Source: Pyrococcus kukulkanii (lineage in GTDB: Archaea; Methanobacteriota_B; Thermococci; Thermococcales; Thermococcaceae). From it: a DNA stretch of 64,000 nt. Every line of letters starts with the position of its first letter. Position 1 is the first letter of the stretch. Positions 39,898 to 48,929 of the stretch are shown here, in pieces. The DNA is taken from NCBI RefSeq assembly GCF_041647995.1, contig NZ_JARRIB010000005.1, forward strand, positions 124,001 to 188,000, written 5' to 3'. The translations under genes and the position numbers were made by a program. The notes beneath the pieces were generated by a model that was given only the letters and a program-made list of their open reading frames with translations, was not told the DNA's origin and did not search any database.

Positions 39898-40248
39898 TCA
39901 CCTCCAGTTCTTTAAATTAACCCAAATTTGAGCACCATTGGGAATCTCAACTTCACGGGGAGGGTCGAACTTTACTGGATTTGCAAAGACCCATGCATAA
40001 AGTTTTTTCCCATTCGAGTACCTTTTTAAAAAGTCGTAGCTTGCGAGATGTTTACTTTCATGATCGGCAAGTTCCTCGGGGGTAAATGGGCCAAGAACCT
40101 CGACAAGCTCAACGGTGCCAAGGGCCTTTTTCTCGGAGATTATGACTATTCTTCCCCTGATTCTTGTAGGGGTTTTCCTAATCTCCCACACCTTTTTACC
40201 TTCCACTATCCACTTTGCGTAGGGTTGTCTCACTATTAGCCCTTTCAT
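39898..40248 (-). CDS. ASCH-domain protein
   Basis: A 116-residue protein: [55 protein letters not shown] is the ASCH beta-barrel with the GKKVWEIR motif; related proteins bind RNA or act as small nucleases or deaminases. ATG at 40248 follows GGGAGGAAT; the ATG at 40278 gives an unnatural extension. Closely followed by prs. Confidence 0.88.
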   Translation of the reverse strand: MKGLIVRQPYAKWIVEGKKVWEIRKTPTRIRGRIVIISEKKALGTVELVEVLGPFTPEELADHESKHLASYDFLKRYSNGKKLYAWVFANPVKFDPPREVEIPNGAQIWVNLKNWR

Positions 40249-40320
40249 ATTCCTCCCAGAGAAGAGAGGAGATGCCATCTATATAAATTCAACTATTATA
40301 TAAGGAGAAAAGAAGAAGGA

Positions 40321-40581
40321 TCACTTTATCTGCTCTAAAGCTCCAAGGACTTCCCAGATTATTGTCCTTGTGTGGAGAGGCATGTTTGGATCTTCACTAA
40401 TCTCCTCAAGTATTGCTATTGCATCGGCCGCCCTAACTGCGGGCTCCTTCTCTTTATTCATGAGAGCTTCAATAGCCTGCTCAGCAGCTCTTCTAATGTT
40501 CCTTGGAACAACCGTATCTTGAACAACCTGCTCCCTGAGAACTTGAATGATCTGATTGATCCTCTCCTCGACGTCTGTCAT
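40321..40581 (-). CDS. UPF0147 family protein
   Basis: An 86-residue all-helical protein (NQIIQVLREQVVQDTVVPRNIRRAAEQAIEALMNKEKEPAVRAADAIAILEEISEDPNMPLHTRTIIWEVLGALE) matching the archaeal UPF0147 family; function unknown, conserved and usually highly expressed. ATG at 40581 follows GGGGGTGATATCA. Confidence 0.93.
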   Translation of the reverse strand: MTDVEERINQIIQVLREQVVQDTVVPRNIRRAAEQAIEALMNKEKEPAVRAADAIAILEEISEDPNMPLHTRTIIWEVLGALEQIK

Positions 40582-40658
40582 TGATATCACCCCCAGTCAT
40601 TTACTCAAGGTAACTAAACCCCCAATGTTGACTATTTGGGATATGCTAAAAAGTTTTT

Positions 40659-41816
40659 CTACTTTCTGAGTGGTTCTGGAATTGCCTTGTTCCATTGCTC
40701 TTGGGCCAACTTGCCCGTATATTTAAACTTTTCAACTAGCTTTTCCGCCTTTTTCCTTTTTTTCTGGTGCTCCTTTAGGAACTCTTGGACTTTCTGAATT
40801 AAATATCTCTTGCACTCTCCGCAGGTTAACTCTCCGTTTTTACATGCATGATAGCGCTCCATGAGCTTCTTGTCATCCTCCTCAAAAAATATCTCAAGCC
40901 ACTTAAACACCACACACTTTTCAGGATTGCCCCCTTTCTCCCTCTGCTCCTTAAGTGTTGGCTGACCTCCCGTCAATGCAAACTTCCAAATCTTCTTTCC
41001 TGCTTCCTCAGGGTCATCTGTAAGATATATTGCGGTTTCGGGTTTAGATGCGCTCATCTTTCCCTTAAGCCCAGTCAAGGGCGGGAAAAACTTTGAATGC
41101 AAGGCTGCGGTCTTGTAATAGCCGAGGCTCTCGGCAAAGTCCCTTTGAAGCCTCCAGTATGGATCTTGATCTATTGCCGCTGGAATAAGGCACCTCCTCT
41201 TCTCGAAGAAAGTGGGTGCCGCCTGTATTGCCGGGAAGAATATCATTCCTATCTTGCTCTGCTCCGTAAATCCAAACACTGCCCTTGCCATTGAGAAGTT
41301 TATCTTTTTAGCTATTGGAATTGCCATCTCGTATATCTTCGTAAATTCACTGTTCTGGAAGATGAAGGTTCTGTCCGGATCAAAGCCTACCGCGATGATG
41401 TCGAGTATGTTCTCATATGCCCATCTCTTCGTGTCCTCAAAGGTGAGTTTCTCCTTGAACAGGAACTTCTCATCGTCCGTTATCTGGATGTATAAGTTGA
41501 CGTCAAACTTCTCTTGCAACCACTTGGTGGCGAAGAAGGGTATTATATGGCCTATATGCATGGGGCCGCTTGGACCTCTACCAGTATATAGAAAGAAACC
41601 TTTTCCACTTTCGTAGTCATCTAAGACTTTATCATAATCTCTGTGTGAGAAGAAGAATCTTCTCCTGAAGAATATTGGCAGGTCGCTCTTTGTTAGCCTT
41701 GCAGTTCTCTCAAGGAGATCGTCGGTTAGTGGACTCGTTCCAAACTGTTCAATCAACTTATCGTAGTCTACAATCCCTTCTACGTCCCAGGGTGTAACTT
41801 TAAACTCCTCTGGCAT
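40659..41816 (-). CDS. trpS: Tryptophanyl-tRNA synthetase
   Basis: A 385-residue class Ic synthetase of the archaeal/eukaryotic type. HIGH signature GPMHIGHIIPF, KMSKS-like KGKMSASKPETA, and the anticodon-side ECKRYLIQKVQEFLKEHQKKR. N-terminal MPEEFKVTPWDVEGIVDYDKLIEQFG matches the family. ATG at 41816 follows GGAGGTGGT. Confidence 0.97.
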   Translation of the reverse strand: MPEEFKVTPWDVEGIVDYDKLIEQFGTSPLTDDLLERTARLTKSDLPIFFRRRFFFSHRDYDKVLDDYESGKGFFLYTGRGPSGPMHIGHIIPFFATKWLQEKFDVNLYIQITDDEKFLFKEKLTFEDTKRWAYENILDIIAVGFDPDRTFIFQNSEFTKIYEMAIPIAKKINFSMARAVFGFTEQSKIGMIFFPAIQAAPTFFEKRRCLIPAAIDQDPYWRLQRDFAESLGYYKTAALHSKFFPPLTGLKGKMSASKPETAIYLTDDPEEAGKKIWKFALTGGQPTLKEQREKGGNPEKCVVFKWLEIFFEEDDKKLMERYHACKNGELTCGECKRYLIQKVQEFLKEHQKKRKKAEKLVEKFKYTGKLAQEQWNKAIPEPLRK

Positions 41817-41990
41817 TAGAACCACCTCCCAAATTCGTAGCTAAACAAGAAGAGAACAGTTTGTTGAATTCAGATGAACCAAAAGCCACCACCAAGCATG
41901 GGGGTTAAAAGGAGAATACTCAATTTAAAGTTTTTGGATTGCGATAGGTATTTAACGTCCTAAACTAAATAATATTGGAGGTGGTTCTGC

Positions 41991-42299
41991 ATGAATTCTG
42001 AAGTAGTTAAGGAGTTCTTGGAAGACATTGGGGCAGATTACATCGAACTCGAGGGGGAAATACACCTCGAGCCTAGAGTGTTTTATGAGGTTTGGAAGTA
42101 CGTGGGAGAGCCAGAATTAAAAACGTACGTAATAGAGGATGAAATAGTCGAGCCCGGTGAATATGAGCCACCAGAGATGAAGTATACCGAAGCAAAGAAA
42201 ATAAAGATTAAGAAGGTCTACTTCGAGACACTTGATGGTGTAAAAGTTGTAACTAATTATTCTGAATTCCAGAAGATACTTAAGGAAATGAAGGCCTAA
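41991..42299 (+). CDS. Small acidic protein, 102 aa, unknown
   Basis: A 102-residue soluble protein starting MNSEVVKEFLEDIGADYIELEG and ending EFQKILKEMKA, rich in Glu and aromatic residues, with a beta-rich middle (YVIEDEIVEPGEYEPPEM). GGAGGTGGTTCTGC precedes the ATG. Looks like a Thermococcales-specific family; I do not recognise it. It overlaps the convergent regulator end by four bases. Confidence 0.75.
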   Translation: MNSEVVKEFLEDIGADYIELEGEIHLEPRVFYEVWKYVGEPELKTYVIEDEIVEPGEYEPPEMKYTEAKKIKIKKVYFETLDGVKVVTNYSEFQKILKEMKA

Positions 42300-43219
42300 A
42301 ATTCCAGAATTGATCTGTATCCCTTACCATCTTTTCTTACCATTCTTGAAAATCTTGTCTTTAGGTGCTCATTGTTTAAGTCTCTAAACATGTCCAGATA
42401 CCCTATTGCCAGTTTCTCTACATATGGACTAAATTCCAGAATTTTGCTACCCATATCATCCTTAGATGAGAAGAACCACTCCAGATAGTACCCCTTCGGT
42501 CTTAAAACCCCTACCTTTATCTCAATGTCTCTAAATCTGCCCAGGAACTCATTGATATCTACATTGGTAGTAATTCCTATAAAGGATCTATCGTATACAG
42601 GCTCAAGATGTTCCGCATAGGCATAGAATCCTACTATGATTCCATCTTTGATTAACTTATTGAGCATGAATTTTATTGTCGGCCTTTTCCTCCCTATTAA
42701 TGCTTCAAGCTCTTTCATCGGTGTTCTCGCATCCACCTTTAAGATATCCATGAGAATAGCATACTCATATGAATAACTCCATTTCCCGAATTTTACTTTT
42801 TCCTCCCTTTCTCTTGACCATACTTCATAGAATTCGAAATCGTTGGAATACTTAGATAGCATCTCCGGTATGTACTTTTCCTGCTCTACTGGAATATGCA
42901 GTATCGCCTGTATCCCATTTTTAAATCCAAATATTGGAGTTATATGCGCAACAAATGGATTCTTCAGTAGCTCAAGAGCTTTACTTGAAAGTTCAACTTT
43001 TGGCACAGAGAGAAAAGCTACGTAACTCTTAAGGCCAAGCTTTATGATGTCATATACTGCACTGACAAACACATATTTCCCATAGTACTTGTCATATGTT
43101 CTCTTTAAACGATGATATTCTATGCCCTCCCTTTCTGAGATTTTTCTAAGGCTTTCCCTGGGATATTTATTAAGGATATCTAGTAGCCACTCAAGCTCAG
43201 TTTGATCAATGGAGGCCAT
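42296..43219 (-). CDS. Lrp-like two-domain winged-helix regulator
   Basis: A 307-residue protein. Two winged-helix segments are visible: TELEWLLDILNKYPRESLRKISEREGIEYHRLKRTYDKYYG near the start and AILMDILKVDARTPMKELEALIGRKRPTIKFMLNKLIKDGIIVGFYAYAE near the middle, each followed by alpha-beta sensing-like parts. It therefore looks like a tandem Lrp/AsnC-type regulator. ATG at 43219 is preferred, with TTTAAGTAAT about 25 bases upstream; the longer start at 43258 overlaps that box. Confidence 0.75.
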   Translation of the reverse strand: MASIDQTELEWLLDILNKYPRESLRKISEREGIEYHRLKRTYDKYYGKYVFVSAVYDIIKLGLKSYVAFLSVPKVELSSKALELLKNPFVAHITPIFGFKNGIQAILHIPVEQEKYIPEMLSKYSNDFEFYEVWSREREEKVKFGKWSYSYEYAILMDILKVDARTPMKELEALIGRKRPTIKFMLNKLIKDGIIVGFYAYAEHLEPVYDRSFIGITTNVDINEFLGRFRDIEIKVGVLRPKGYYLEWFFSSKDDMGSKILEFSPYVEKLAIGYLDMFRDLNNEHLKTRFSRMVRKDGKGYRSILEF

Positions 43220-43368
43220 ATGACATCGGTAGAATTTATTACTTAAACCTAAAAACAATTATGGTTTCAGTAAGAGAAGCAAGGAACAAATATCTATTTT
43301 TTTAAATAGTAGTTTGAAAACAGAATAGTTTTTTAGCTGGATGTAGAAAATTTAGGTGGGGATGCTCA

Positions 43369-43857
43369 ATGGTGAGGATTGAAGTCATTGATATAGAGAA
43401 GCCAGAAGGCGTGGAGGTGATTATAGGTCAAGGTAACTTCTCGATATTCACAGTAGATGACTTGGCTAGAGACCTTTTAACTACAGTTCCTGGGATAAAG
43501 TTTGGTATTGCAATGAATGAAGCTAAGCCCCAGCTTACAAGGTACACTGGAAACGATCCAGAACTCGAAAAGCTAGCAGCAAAGAATGCCATGAAGATAG
43601 GGGCAGGCCATGTCTTCGTAATACTTATGAAGAATGCTTACCCAATAAATGTCCTTAACACTATAAAGAACCATCCAGCAGTTGCAATGGTCTATGGGGC
43701 TAGTGAAAATCCATTCCAGGTAATAGTGGCCGAGACCGAGCTAGGAAGAGCTGTAATTGGAGTTGTTGATGGAAAAGCAGCTAATAAGATAGAAACAGAA
43801 GAACAGAAGAAAGAAAGAAGAGAGCTCGTTGAGAAAATCGGATATAAAATAGACTGA
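43369..43857 (+). CDS. Adenosine-specific kinase
   Basis: A 162-residue protein of the Adenosine_kin family: FSIFTVDDLARDLLTTVPGIKFGIAMNEAKPQLTRYTGNDPELEKLAAKNAMKIGAGHVFVILMKNAYPINVLN. The family binds and may phosphorylate adenosine; evidence is structural. It lies ten bases before the XTP pyrophosphatase, suggesting purine salvage and clean-up together. Confidence 0.92.
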   Translation: MVRIEVIDIEKPEGVEVIIGQGNFSIFTVDDLARDLLTTVPGIKFGIAMNEAKPQLTRYTGNDPELEKLAAKNAMKIGAGHVFVILMKNAYPINVLNTIKNHPAVAMVYGASENPFQVIVAETELGRAVIGVVDGKAANKIETEEQKKERRELVEKIGYKID

Positions 43858-43866
43858 GGGCCCCCT

Positions 43867-44424
43867 ATGAAAATATTTTTTGTAACATCAAACAGAGGAA
43901 AGGTCAAAGAGGCCAAGGCCTTCTTAGAACCTTTAGGTATAAAGGTCAAGCAATTGAAGATCACTTATCCCGAAATTCAAGCGGACTCTCTTGAAGAGGT
44001 CGTGAAATTTGGCATAGAATGGCTAAAAGATAGAGTTCCAAAATATTTCTTTATAGAGGATTCAGGGCTATTCATAGAAGCACTGAACGGCTTCCCTGGA
44101 GTATACTCGGCCTATACCTATAAGACAATAGGATTAGAGGGGATACTTAAGCTTATGGAAAATGCCAAAAATAGAAGAGCATATTTTAAGAGTGTTATTG
44201 GCTATTACGATGGAGATATCCACATGTTCACTGGTGTTGTCCATGGGGTAATATCAGAAGAGAAAAAAGGGACTCACGGATTTGGGTACGACCCAATATT
44301 TACTCCTGATGGCTATAATAAAACCTTTGCCGAAATGACAACGGATGAGAAAAATGCTATCTCCCATAGGGGAAAAGCTTTAAAGGAATTTCATAGATGG
44401 CTAAAAGAAAACCTTAAATACTGA
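43867..44424 (+). CDS. rdgB: XTP/dITP pyrophosphatase (Ham1/RdgB)
   Basis: A 185-residue enzyme removing XTP and [87 protein letters not shown] are the family motifs. It follows the adenosine-specific kinase in an operon. Confidence 0.97.
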   Translation: MKIFFVTSNRGKVKEAKAFLEPLGIKVKQLKITYPEIQADSLEEVVKFGIEWLKDRVPKYFFIEDSGLFIEALNGFPGVYSAYTYKTIGLEGILKLMENAKNRRAYFKSVIGYYDGDIHMFTGVVHGVISEEKKGTHGFGYDPIFTPDGYNKTFAEMTTDEKNAISHRGKALKEFHRWLKENLKY

Positions 44425-44456
44425 ACATACGTCAATAAGGTGGAAAGGTGATGATA

Positions 44457-44909
44457 ATGGCTGAAATCTTAGACAAAATAGATAAGAGGCTACTTGAAGA
44501 GCTTAAAAATAACTCGCGAGAAAATATTGCAACGTTAAGTAAAAAGTTGGGGATACCAAGAACAACCGTCCATTATAGAATAAAAAGACTCGTTGAAGAA
44601 GGGGTAATAGACAAGTTCACAATAAAGCCAAATTATAAGAAATTAAATTTAGGAACTACTGCATTCATCTTAATTAGATATGACCCCGACTCGGGTCTAA
44701 CCCAGAGAGAAGTCGCTGAACAAATAGCCAAGATCCCTGGTGTTTATGAAGTGCATATAATAGCAGGGGAATGGGATCTTCTCCTGAAGGTTAGGGCATC
44801 TAACGCTGAGGAAATTGGTAAGATAGTCATTGATAAGCTCAGGGAGATAAAAGGGGTAGGACAGACTGTAACAATGGTATCATTTGTTACCGTTAAAGAG
44901 GAAATTTAG
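44457..44909 (+). CDS. Lrp/AsnC-family transcription regulator
   Basis: A 150-residue regulator: helix-turn-helix LLEELKNNSRENIATLSKKLGIPRTTVHYRIKRLVEEGVIDKFTI and an RAM domain AFILIRYDPDSGLTQREVAEQIAKIPGVYEVHIIAGEWDLLLKVRASNAEEIG. ATG at 44457 follows GGTGATGATA. The stop codon directly touches the C/D sRNA, so a read-through transcript could be processed to release it. Confidence 0.92.
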   Translation: MAEILDKIDKRLLEELKNNSRENIATLSKKLGIPRTTVHYRIKRLVEEGVIDKFTIKPNYKKLNLGTTAFILIRYDPDSGLTQREVAEQIAKIPGVYEVHIIAGEWDLLLKVRASNAEEIGKIVIDKLREIKGVGQTVTMVSFVTVKEEI

Positions 44910-44963
44910 GCGATGATCGTCGTTCTCCTTGCTGAGCGGTGATGACGCGAGGTTAGGTGAGCC
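44909..44963 (+). ncRNA. Box C/D sRNA
   Basis: Architecture is complete: terminal stem GGC/GCC (44909-11/44961-63), C box ATGATCG (44913-19), 12-base guide (44920-31), D' box CTGA (44932-35), three-base spacer, C' box GTGATGA (44939-45), 11-base guide (44946-56), D box GTGA (44957-60). C and D are off consensus but compensate: position 6 of C is C where G is usual, and position 1 of D is G where C is usual, keeping the base pair. It would direct 2'-O-methylation at a G (D' guide) and a C (D guide) of its targets. Confidence 0.78.
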
Positions 44964-45001
44964 TTTTAAATCCCCTTTTCTATTCCACCTTGGGGGTTGA
45001 G

Positions 45002-46192
45002 ATGGCAAAGGTTGTAGTTGATGCTCAAGCAGCGAGGGCCATAGGGAAAGGTGCGATGATAGTTTTTAAGAAGGGAGTCGTGAGAGTTGAGGGCGAGATA
45101 AAGCCTGGGGATATAGTTGAGGTTTACACGAGGGGCGGGAAGTTCCTGGGAAAAGGCTTCGCTAATCCTCACTCCAACATAATGGTGAGGATAGTTACGA
45201 AGGAAAAGGATGTAGAGATAAACAAAGATCTCTTTAGAGAGAGAATAAGGAAGGCAAACGAGTACAGGAAGAAGGTTCTCAGGTACACCAACGTCTACAG
45301 GATGGTTTATGGAGAGGCTGACTATCTGCCCGGACTAATAGTTGACAGGTTCAATGACATAGCTTCCCTTCAAATATCAAGCGCTGGAATGGAGAGGTTC
45401 AAGCTCGACGTTGCCGAAGCTATAATGGAAGTCGAGCCCGAAATAGAAACCGTGTTCGAGAAGAACACAGGGAGGAGCAGGAGAAGGGAGGGCCTGCCAG
45501 AGATCGAGAGGGTTCTCCTGGGGAAGGAGAAGTACAGGACCATAATAGAGGAGGGCAGGGCAAAGTTCATAGTTGATATGCGCGGTCAGAAAACTGGATT
45601 TTTCCTCGACCAGAGGGAAAACAGGTTAGCGTTAGAAAAGTGGGTGAGGCCTGGGGACAGGGTTCTCGACGTTTTCACGTACACTGGGGGGTTCGCAATT
45701 CACGCCGCTATAGCTGGAGCGGAGGAAGTTATAGCTATAGACAAGTCACCAAGGGCTATAGAAACCGCTAAGGAAAATGCAAAGCTGAATGGAGTTGAAG
45801 ACAGGGTAAAGTTCATCGTTGGAAGTGCCTTTGAGGAAATGGAGAAGCTCCAGAAGAGAGGAGAAAAGTTTGACATAGTGATCCTCGATCCTCCTGCCTT
45901 CGTTCAGCACGAGAAAGATTTGAAGGCAGGGCTAAGGGCGTACTTCAACGTAAACTTCGCTGGGCTGAACCTCGTTAAGGACGGAGGAATTCTAGTAACG
46001 TGTTCATGCTCCCAACACGTTGATTTACAGATGTTTAAGGATATGATAATTGCTGCGGGTGCAAAGGCTGGGAAGTTCCTCAAGATGCTTGAGCCTTACA
46101 GAACTCAAGCTCCAGATCATCCAATCTTAATGGCCTCCAAAGATACTGAGTACCTTAAGTGCCTATTCCTTTATGTTGAAAATATGCGCTAG
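45002..46192 (+). CDS. Class I rRNA methyltransferase, RlmI/PH1915-like
   Basis: A 396-residue protein. The N-terminal PUA domain covers VVVDAQAARAIGKGAMIVFKKGVVRVEGEIKPGDIVEVYTRGGKFLGKGFANP; the Rossmann methyltransferase has RVLDVFTYTGGFAIHAAIAGAEEVIAIDKS, VILDPPAFVQHEKDL and LVTCSCSQHVD with a catalytic-type Cys. It matches the m5C methyltransferase group of RlmI and P. horikoshii PH1915. ATG at 45002 follows GGGGGTTGAG and gives the usual length; the start at 44957 would lie within the sRNA. Confidence 0.92.
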   Translation: MAKVVVDAQAARAIGKGAMIVFKKGVVRVEGEIKPGDIVEVYTRGGKFLGKGFANPHSNIMVRIVTKEKDVEINKDLFRERIRKANEYRKKVLRYTNVYRMVYGEADYLPGLIVDRFNDIASLQISSAGMERFKLDVAEAIMEVEPEIETVFEKNTGRSRRREGLPEIERVLLGKEKYRTIIEEGRAKFIVDMRGQKTGFFLDQRENRLALEKWVRPGDRVLDVFTYTGGFAIHAAIAGAEEVIAIDKSPRAIETAKENAKLNGVEDRVKFIVGSAFEEMEKLQKRGEKFDIVILDPPAFVQHEKDLKAGLRAYFNVNFAGLNLVKDGGILVTCSCSQHVDLQMFKDMIIAAGAKAGKFLKMLEPYRTQAPDHPILMASKDTEYLKCLFLYVENMR

Positions 46193-46638
46193 CGGACTAT
46201 CATAACGGGGATTCTTATCTGACCAACGACATCTTCGAGCAGTGAACCTATCCTTGTCTTTCCACTCTTCCCATGTGCTCCCATCACGACCATATCATAG
46301 TTTCCTGAGTTAGCTTCTTCCAGAACTTTATCTTTTGCCCGGCCCTCCACTATCTTAAAGGAACAGTTTATGCCTTCCCTCTGCCCAACTTCAAGGAGTG
46401 TCGTTATTACCTCTTTAACGCTCTTCTTCATATCCCTCCATATGGTTTCCTCAAACTCTTTTATATTCTCCAAACTCTCACTTCTCATGCTTAGGTGAAA
46501 TGCCAGGGCCTTTGCCTCTTTCCTATCTAAGACAGAAAATAATGTCACCTTGGCGTTTTTTCTTTTAGCTACTGAATAGGCATATAATGCCGCTTTCTGG
46601 CTCCACTTACTCCCATCAATAAGGACTAAAATCCTCAT
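46189..46638 (-). CDS. Universal stress protein (UspA)
   Basis: A 149-residue Usp-fold protein: MRILVLIDGSKWSQKAALYAYSVAKRKNAKVTLFSV, DMVVMGAHGKSGKTRIGSLLEDVVGQIRIPVMIVR. The ATP motif is GAHG followed by seven rather than nine residues before GS, so it may bind ATP imperfectly. ATG at 46638 follows GGGTGATGAT. It is the third gene of the usp-permease-usp set. Confidence 0.9.
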   Translation of the reverse strand: MRILVLIDGSKWSQKAALYAYSVAKRKNAKVTLFSVLDRKEAKALAFHLSMRSESLENIKEFEETIWRDMKKSVKEVITTLLEVGQREGINCSFKIVEGRAKDKVLEEANSGNYDMVVMGAHGKSGKTRIGSLLEDVVGQIRIPVMIVR

Positions 46639-46642
46639 ATCA

Positions 46643-47902
46643 TCACCCATACCTTGCTATAAGGATGAGAGATCCGACTCCCACTGTTATTGTCATTATT
46701 ACCATACCAACCTTAAGGAAGTCCTTAAATGTTATCTTTATACCTTCCCTGTACGCTATACCCAGGACAACTACGTTTGCACTAGCACCTATTGCAGTTC
46801 CATTTCCCCCAAGACATGCCCCTAAGCTTAAGGCCCACCATAAGGGATAAATGTTTAGCATAGATCCCATACTTTTTATTATTGGTATCATAGTTGCCGT
46901 AAAGGGAATGTTGTCAATTATTGCACTTAAGAACGCCGAAAGCCATGAAATTAATAATATTGCTTCAATCTCAGAGTGTATCTGCCCAGCTATCCACTTT
47001 CCTATCTGAGCAATAAAACCAGTTTCCTCAAGGGAACCAACTATTATGAACAGACCAGCGAAGAAGAAGAGAGTTGGCCACTCAATTTTTTCTAATGCCT
47101 TTTCTGGAGCTTCCTTACTCCATAAGAGGAGCAGAGATGCACCAGAAAGTGCAATTACAGCAGGCTCAACTCCTACAATATCATGGAGGAAGAATAACAA
47201 CATAACTAAGCAAATTACCACCACTGACTTTTTAAAGAGTCTTTTATCCCTTATTGCATCCTCTTCACGGAGGTCTGAAATCACAAGAGAGACTTCAGAT
47301 TTCTTGAGCTCCTTCCTGTAAAGGAGGTATATCAGGACAACCATCAAAGCAAGATCCACCGTAGCTATGGGAGTCATATTCTTTATGAACTCGTTAAAGC
47401 TGAGCTTTGCGGCCGATCCTATCATTATGTTTGGTGGATCCCCAATTAAGGTCGCCGCTCCACCTATGTTTGAAGCGAAGATCTCGGCAAGTAAATAGGG
47501 GACGGGATTCACCCTCATCTGTCTAGTTATATACAGGAGCATTGGAGTGAGGAGAAGAACGGTTGTAACGTTATCAAGGAAAGCACTTACAAGGGCCGTA
47601 ACCACGGAGAAAAGAAGGAGGACTTTCATTGGGTCCCCCTTCGATAGTTTGGCGGTTTTTATTGCTATATATTCAAAAAGACCGCTCTCTCTACTAATGT
47701 TAACTATAATCATCATCCCTGCAAGCAAGAGGATAGTGTTCAAATCGAGATAGTTAGGAACTTTCTCCCAGGGGACTATTCTCGCAAGGAGGACTATTGA
47801 AGCTCCAAACATTGCAGCGACTGTTCTATGAATTCTCTCACTAATTATTGCAATGTAAACAGCTATAAATATCCCAAGGGCAATTATTTCTTGTGTAGTC
47901 AT
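46643..47902 (-). CDS. ArsB/NhaD-type ion transporter permease
   Basis: A 419-residue protein with about eleven helices. ALVSAFLDNVTTVLLLTPMLLYITRQM, GGAATLIGDPPNIMIGSAA and SAFLSAIIDNIPFTATMIPIIKSM, with LGGNGTAIGASANVV, are characteristic of the ArsB/NhaD/CitM superfamily (arsenite or Na+/H+ antiport, or dicarboxylates). Substrate unresolved. GGAGGTTAAATCC precedes ATG 47902. It sits between two Usp genes and 13 bases after the first. Confidence 0.92.
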   Translation of the reverse strand: MTTQEIIALGIFIAVYIAIISERIHRTVAAMFGASIVLLARIVPWEKVPNYLDLNTILLLAGMMIIVNISRESGLFEYIAIKTAKLSKGDPMKVLLLFSVVTALVSAFLDNVTTVLLLTPMLLYITRQMRVNPVPYLLAEIFASNIGGAATLIGDPPNIMIGSAAKLSFNEFIKNMTPIATVDLALMVVLIYLLYRKELKKSEVSLVISDLREEDAIRDKRLFKKSVVVICLVMLLFFLHDIVGVEPAVIALSGASLLLLWSKEAPEKALEKIEWPTLFFFAGLFIIVGSLEETGFIAQIGKWIAGQIHSEIEAILLISWLSAFLSAIIDNIPFTATMIPIIKSMGSMLNIYPLWWALSLGACLGGNGTAIGASANVVVLGIAYREGIKITFKDFLKVGMVIMTITVGVGSLILIARYG

Positions 47903-47914
47903 GGATTTAACCTC

Positions 47915-48463
47915 CTAATATAGTAGTACAGGGATTTTAACATTCTGAAGGATTCTAAGAACGATTGGACTCACAGGATGAGTTTTTGTGGTTTCCGCAC
48001 CGTACTGCCTTGATATTATAATAATATCAAATTGATCTGCGATTTTCTCGATGATTTCAGCTTTATTACCTGTTTTAAGTTTTGATTGGATGCTAAAACT
48101 TCCATCAACTTCTAATATCAGCTTTTTTATGTTTTTCAAAACTTTATGACCTTGCTCAAGCTCCCTTTTTCTAAAAAGCTCAGCTTCACGCTCCCCAATT
48201 GTTTCCCTTATTAATCTGCACACCTCTCGGTCAATTACGTAGAGGATTAATATTTCAGCCCCGGGGTAAGAAGACAAGTACTCCAAAATGGCCTTATTTA
48301 GGTGTTCAGAGTATCTATCAAGGGCAATCAAAATTCTCTCAATTTTAGGTATTACAAATTCCTCCTCCGTAAGAAGGAATTCCCTATATGCCCTAACTAT
48401 CTCCTCATATCTTGGAGCAATACCCTTAAACCTCCTAAGAATTAGATTGGAGAAAAGCCCCAA
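47915..48463 (-). CDS. Universal stress protein, degenerate ATP site
   Basis: A 182-residue Usp-fold protein with a 40-residue N-terminal extension (MGLFSNLILRRFKGIAPRYEEIVRAYREFL) before IERILIALDRYSEHLNKAILEYL. The C-terminal IIIISRQYGAETTKTHPVSPIVLRILQNVKIPVLLY lacks the glycine ATP motif, so it probably does not bind ATP. The start is TTG at 48463 with GAAGGTGACC upstream, only 12 bases after rps27ae. Confidence 0.82.
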   Translation of the reverse strand: MGLFSNLILRRFKGIAPRYEEIVRAYREFLLTEEEFVIPKIERILIALDRYSEHLNKAILEYLSSYPGAEILILYVIDREVCRLIRETIGEREAELFRKRELEQGHKVLKNIKKLILEVDGSFSIQSKLKTGNKAEIIEKIADQFDIIIISRQYGAETTKTHPVSPIVLRILQNVKIPVLLY

Positions 48464-48475
48464 TAGAGGTCACCT

Positions 48476-48628
48476 TCACTTCTTCCACTCAGTATAGCCA
48501 CACTTGCCACAGGCCCACCTGTCACCGTGATCAGCCATGAAGACCCCAGGGCCGCACCTAGGGCAGAACTTGTTCTTCCTTATGACTTTTCCGTCCTTAA
48601 CTATGTAGAGCTTCCACTTCTGTCCCAT
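48476..48628 (-). CDS. rps27ae: Ribosomal protein S27ae (eS31)
   Basis: A 50-residue zinc-ribbon protein missing from standard ORF lengths: [50 protein letters not shown], with two CxxC pairs. ATG at 48628 follows GGGTGAG inside the end of rps24e; the stop is TGA at 48476. The rps24e-rps27ae order is conserved in archaea. Confidence 0.97.
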   Translation of the reverse strand: MGQKWKLYIVKDGKVIRKNKFCPRCGPGVFMADHGDRWACGKCGYTEWKK

Positions 48629-48629
48629 T

Positions 48630-48929
48630 TCACTCACCCTCCTTCTTCTCTATTATTCCGTCCCTCACAAGGATGTACTCGGGCTCTATATAAAACATCC
48701 TCTCCTTGTCGTAATAATACTTTGCATAACCCTTTGACTTGTAGCTTCCAAAGTAGCTCCTTATGTACTGAATGACGGTCGTTTCGGGGTTCAAATCAAG
48801 CATCGCTACAAGCTTGCCCTTAACATCCTTTCTGCTCGGCGTGGGTTCTCCTGGGTGGTAAATCTCGAAGTATATCTCTTTCCTTCCGATAAGCTTGTTC
48901 TCCTTAACCTCAGTTATTCTAATCTCCAT
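48630..48929 (-). CDS. rps24e: Ribosomal protein S24e
   Basis: A 99-residue small-subunit protein: [78 protein letters not shown] is typical. Start overlaps the dephospho-CoA kinase gene by 11 bases, and rps27ae starts one base after its stop. Confidence 0.97.
   Translation of the reverse strand: MEIRITEVKENKLIGRKEIYFEIYHPGEPTPSRKDVKGKLVAMLDLNPETTVIQYIRSYFGSYKSKGYAKYYYDKERMFYIEPEYILVRDGIIEKKEGE

Noticed and set aside
44957-45001. Upstream start of the RlmI-like methyltransferase
   Set aside because: Lies inside the C/D sRNA and adds non-conserved residues; ATG 45002 gives the usual length.
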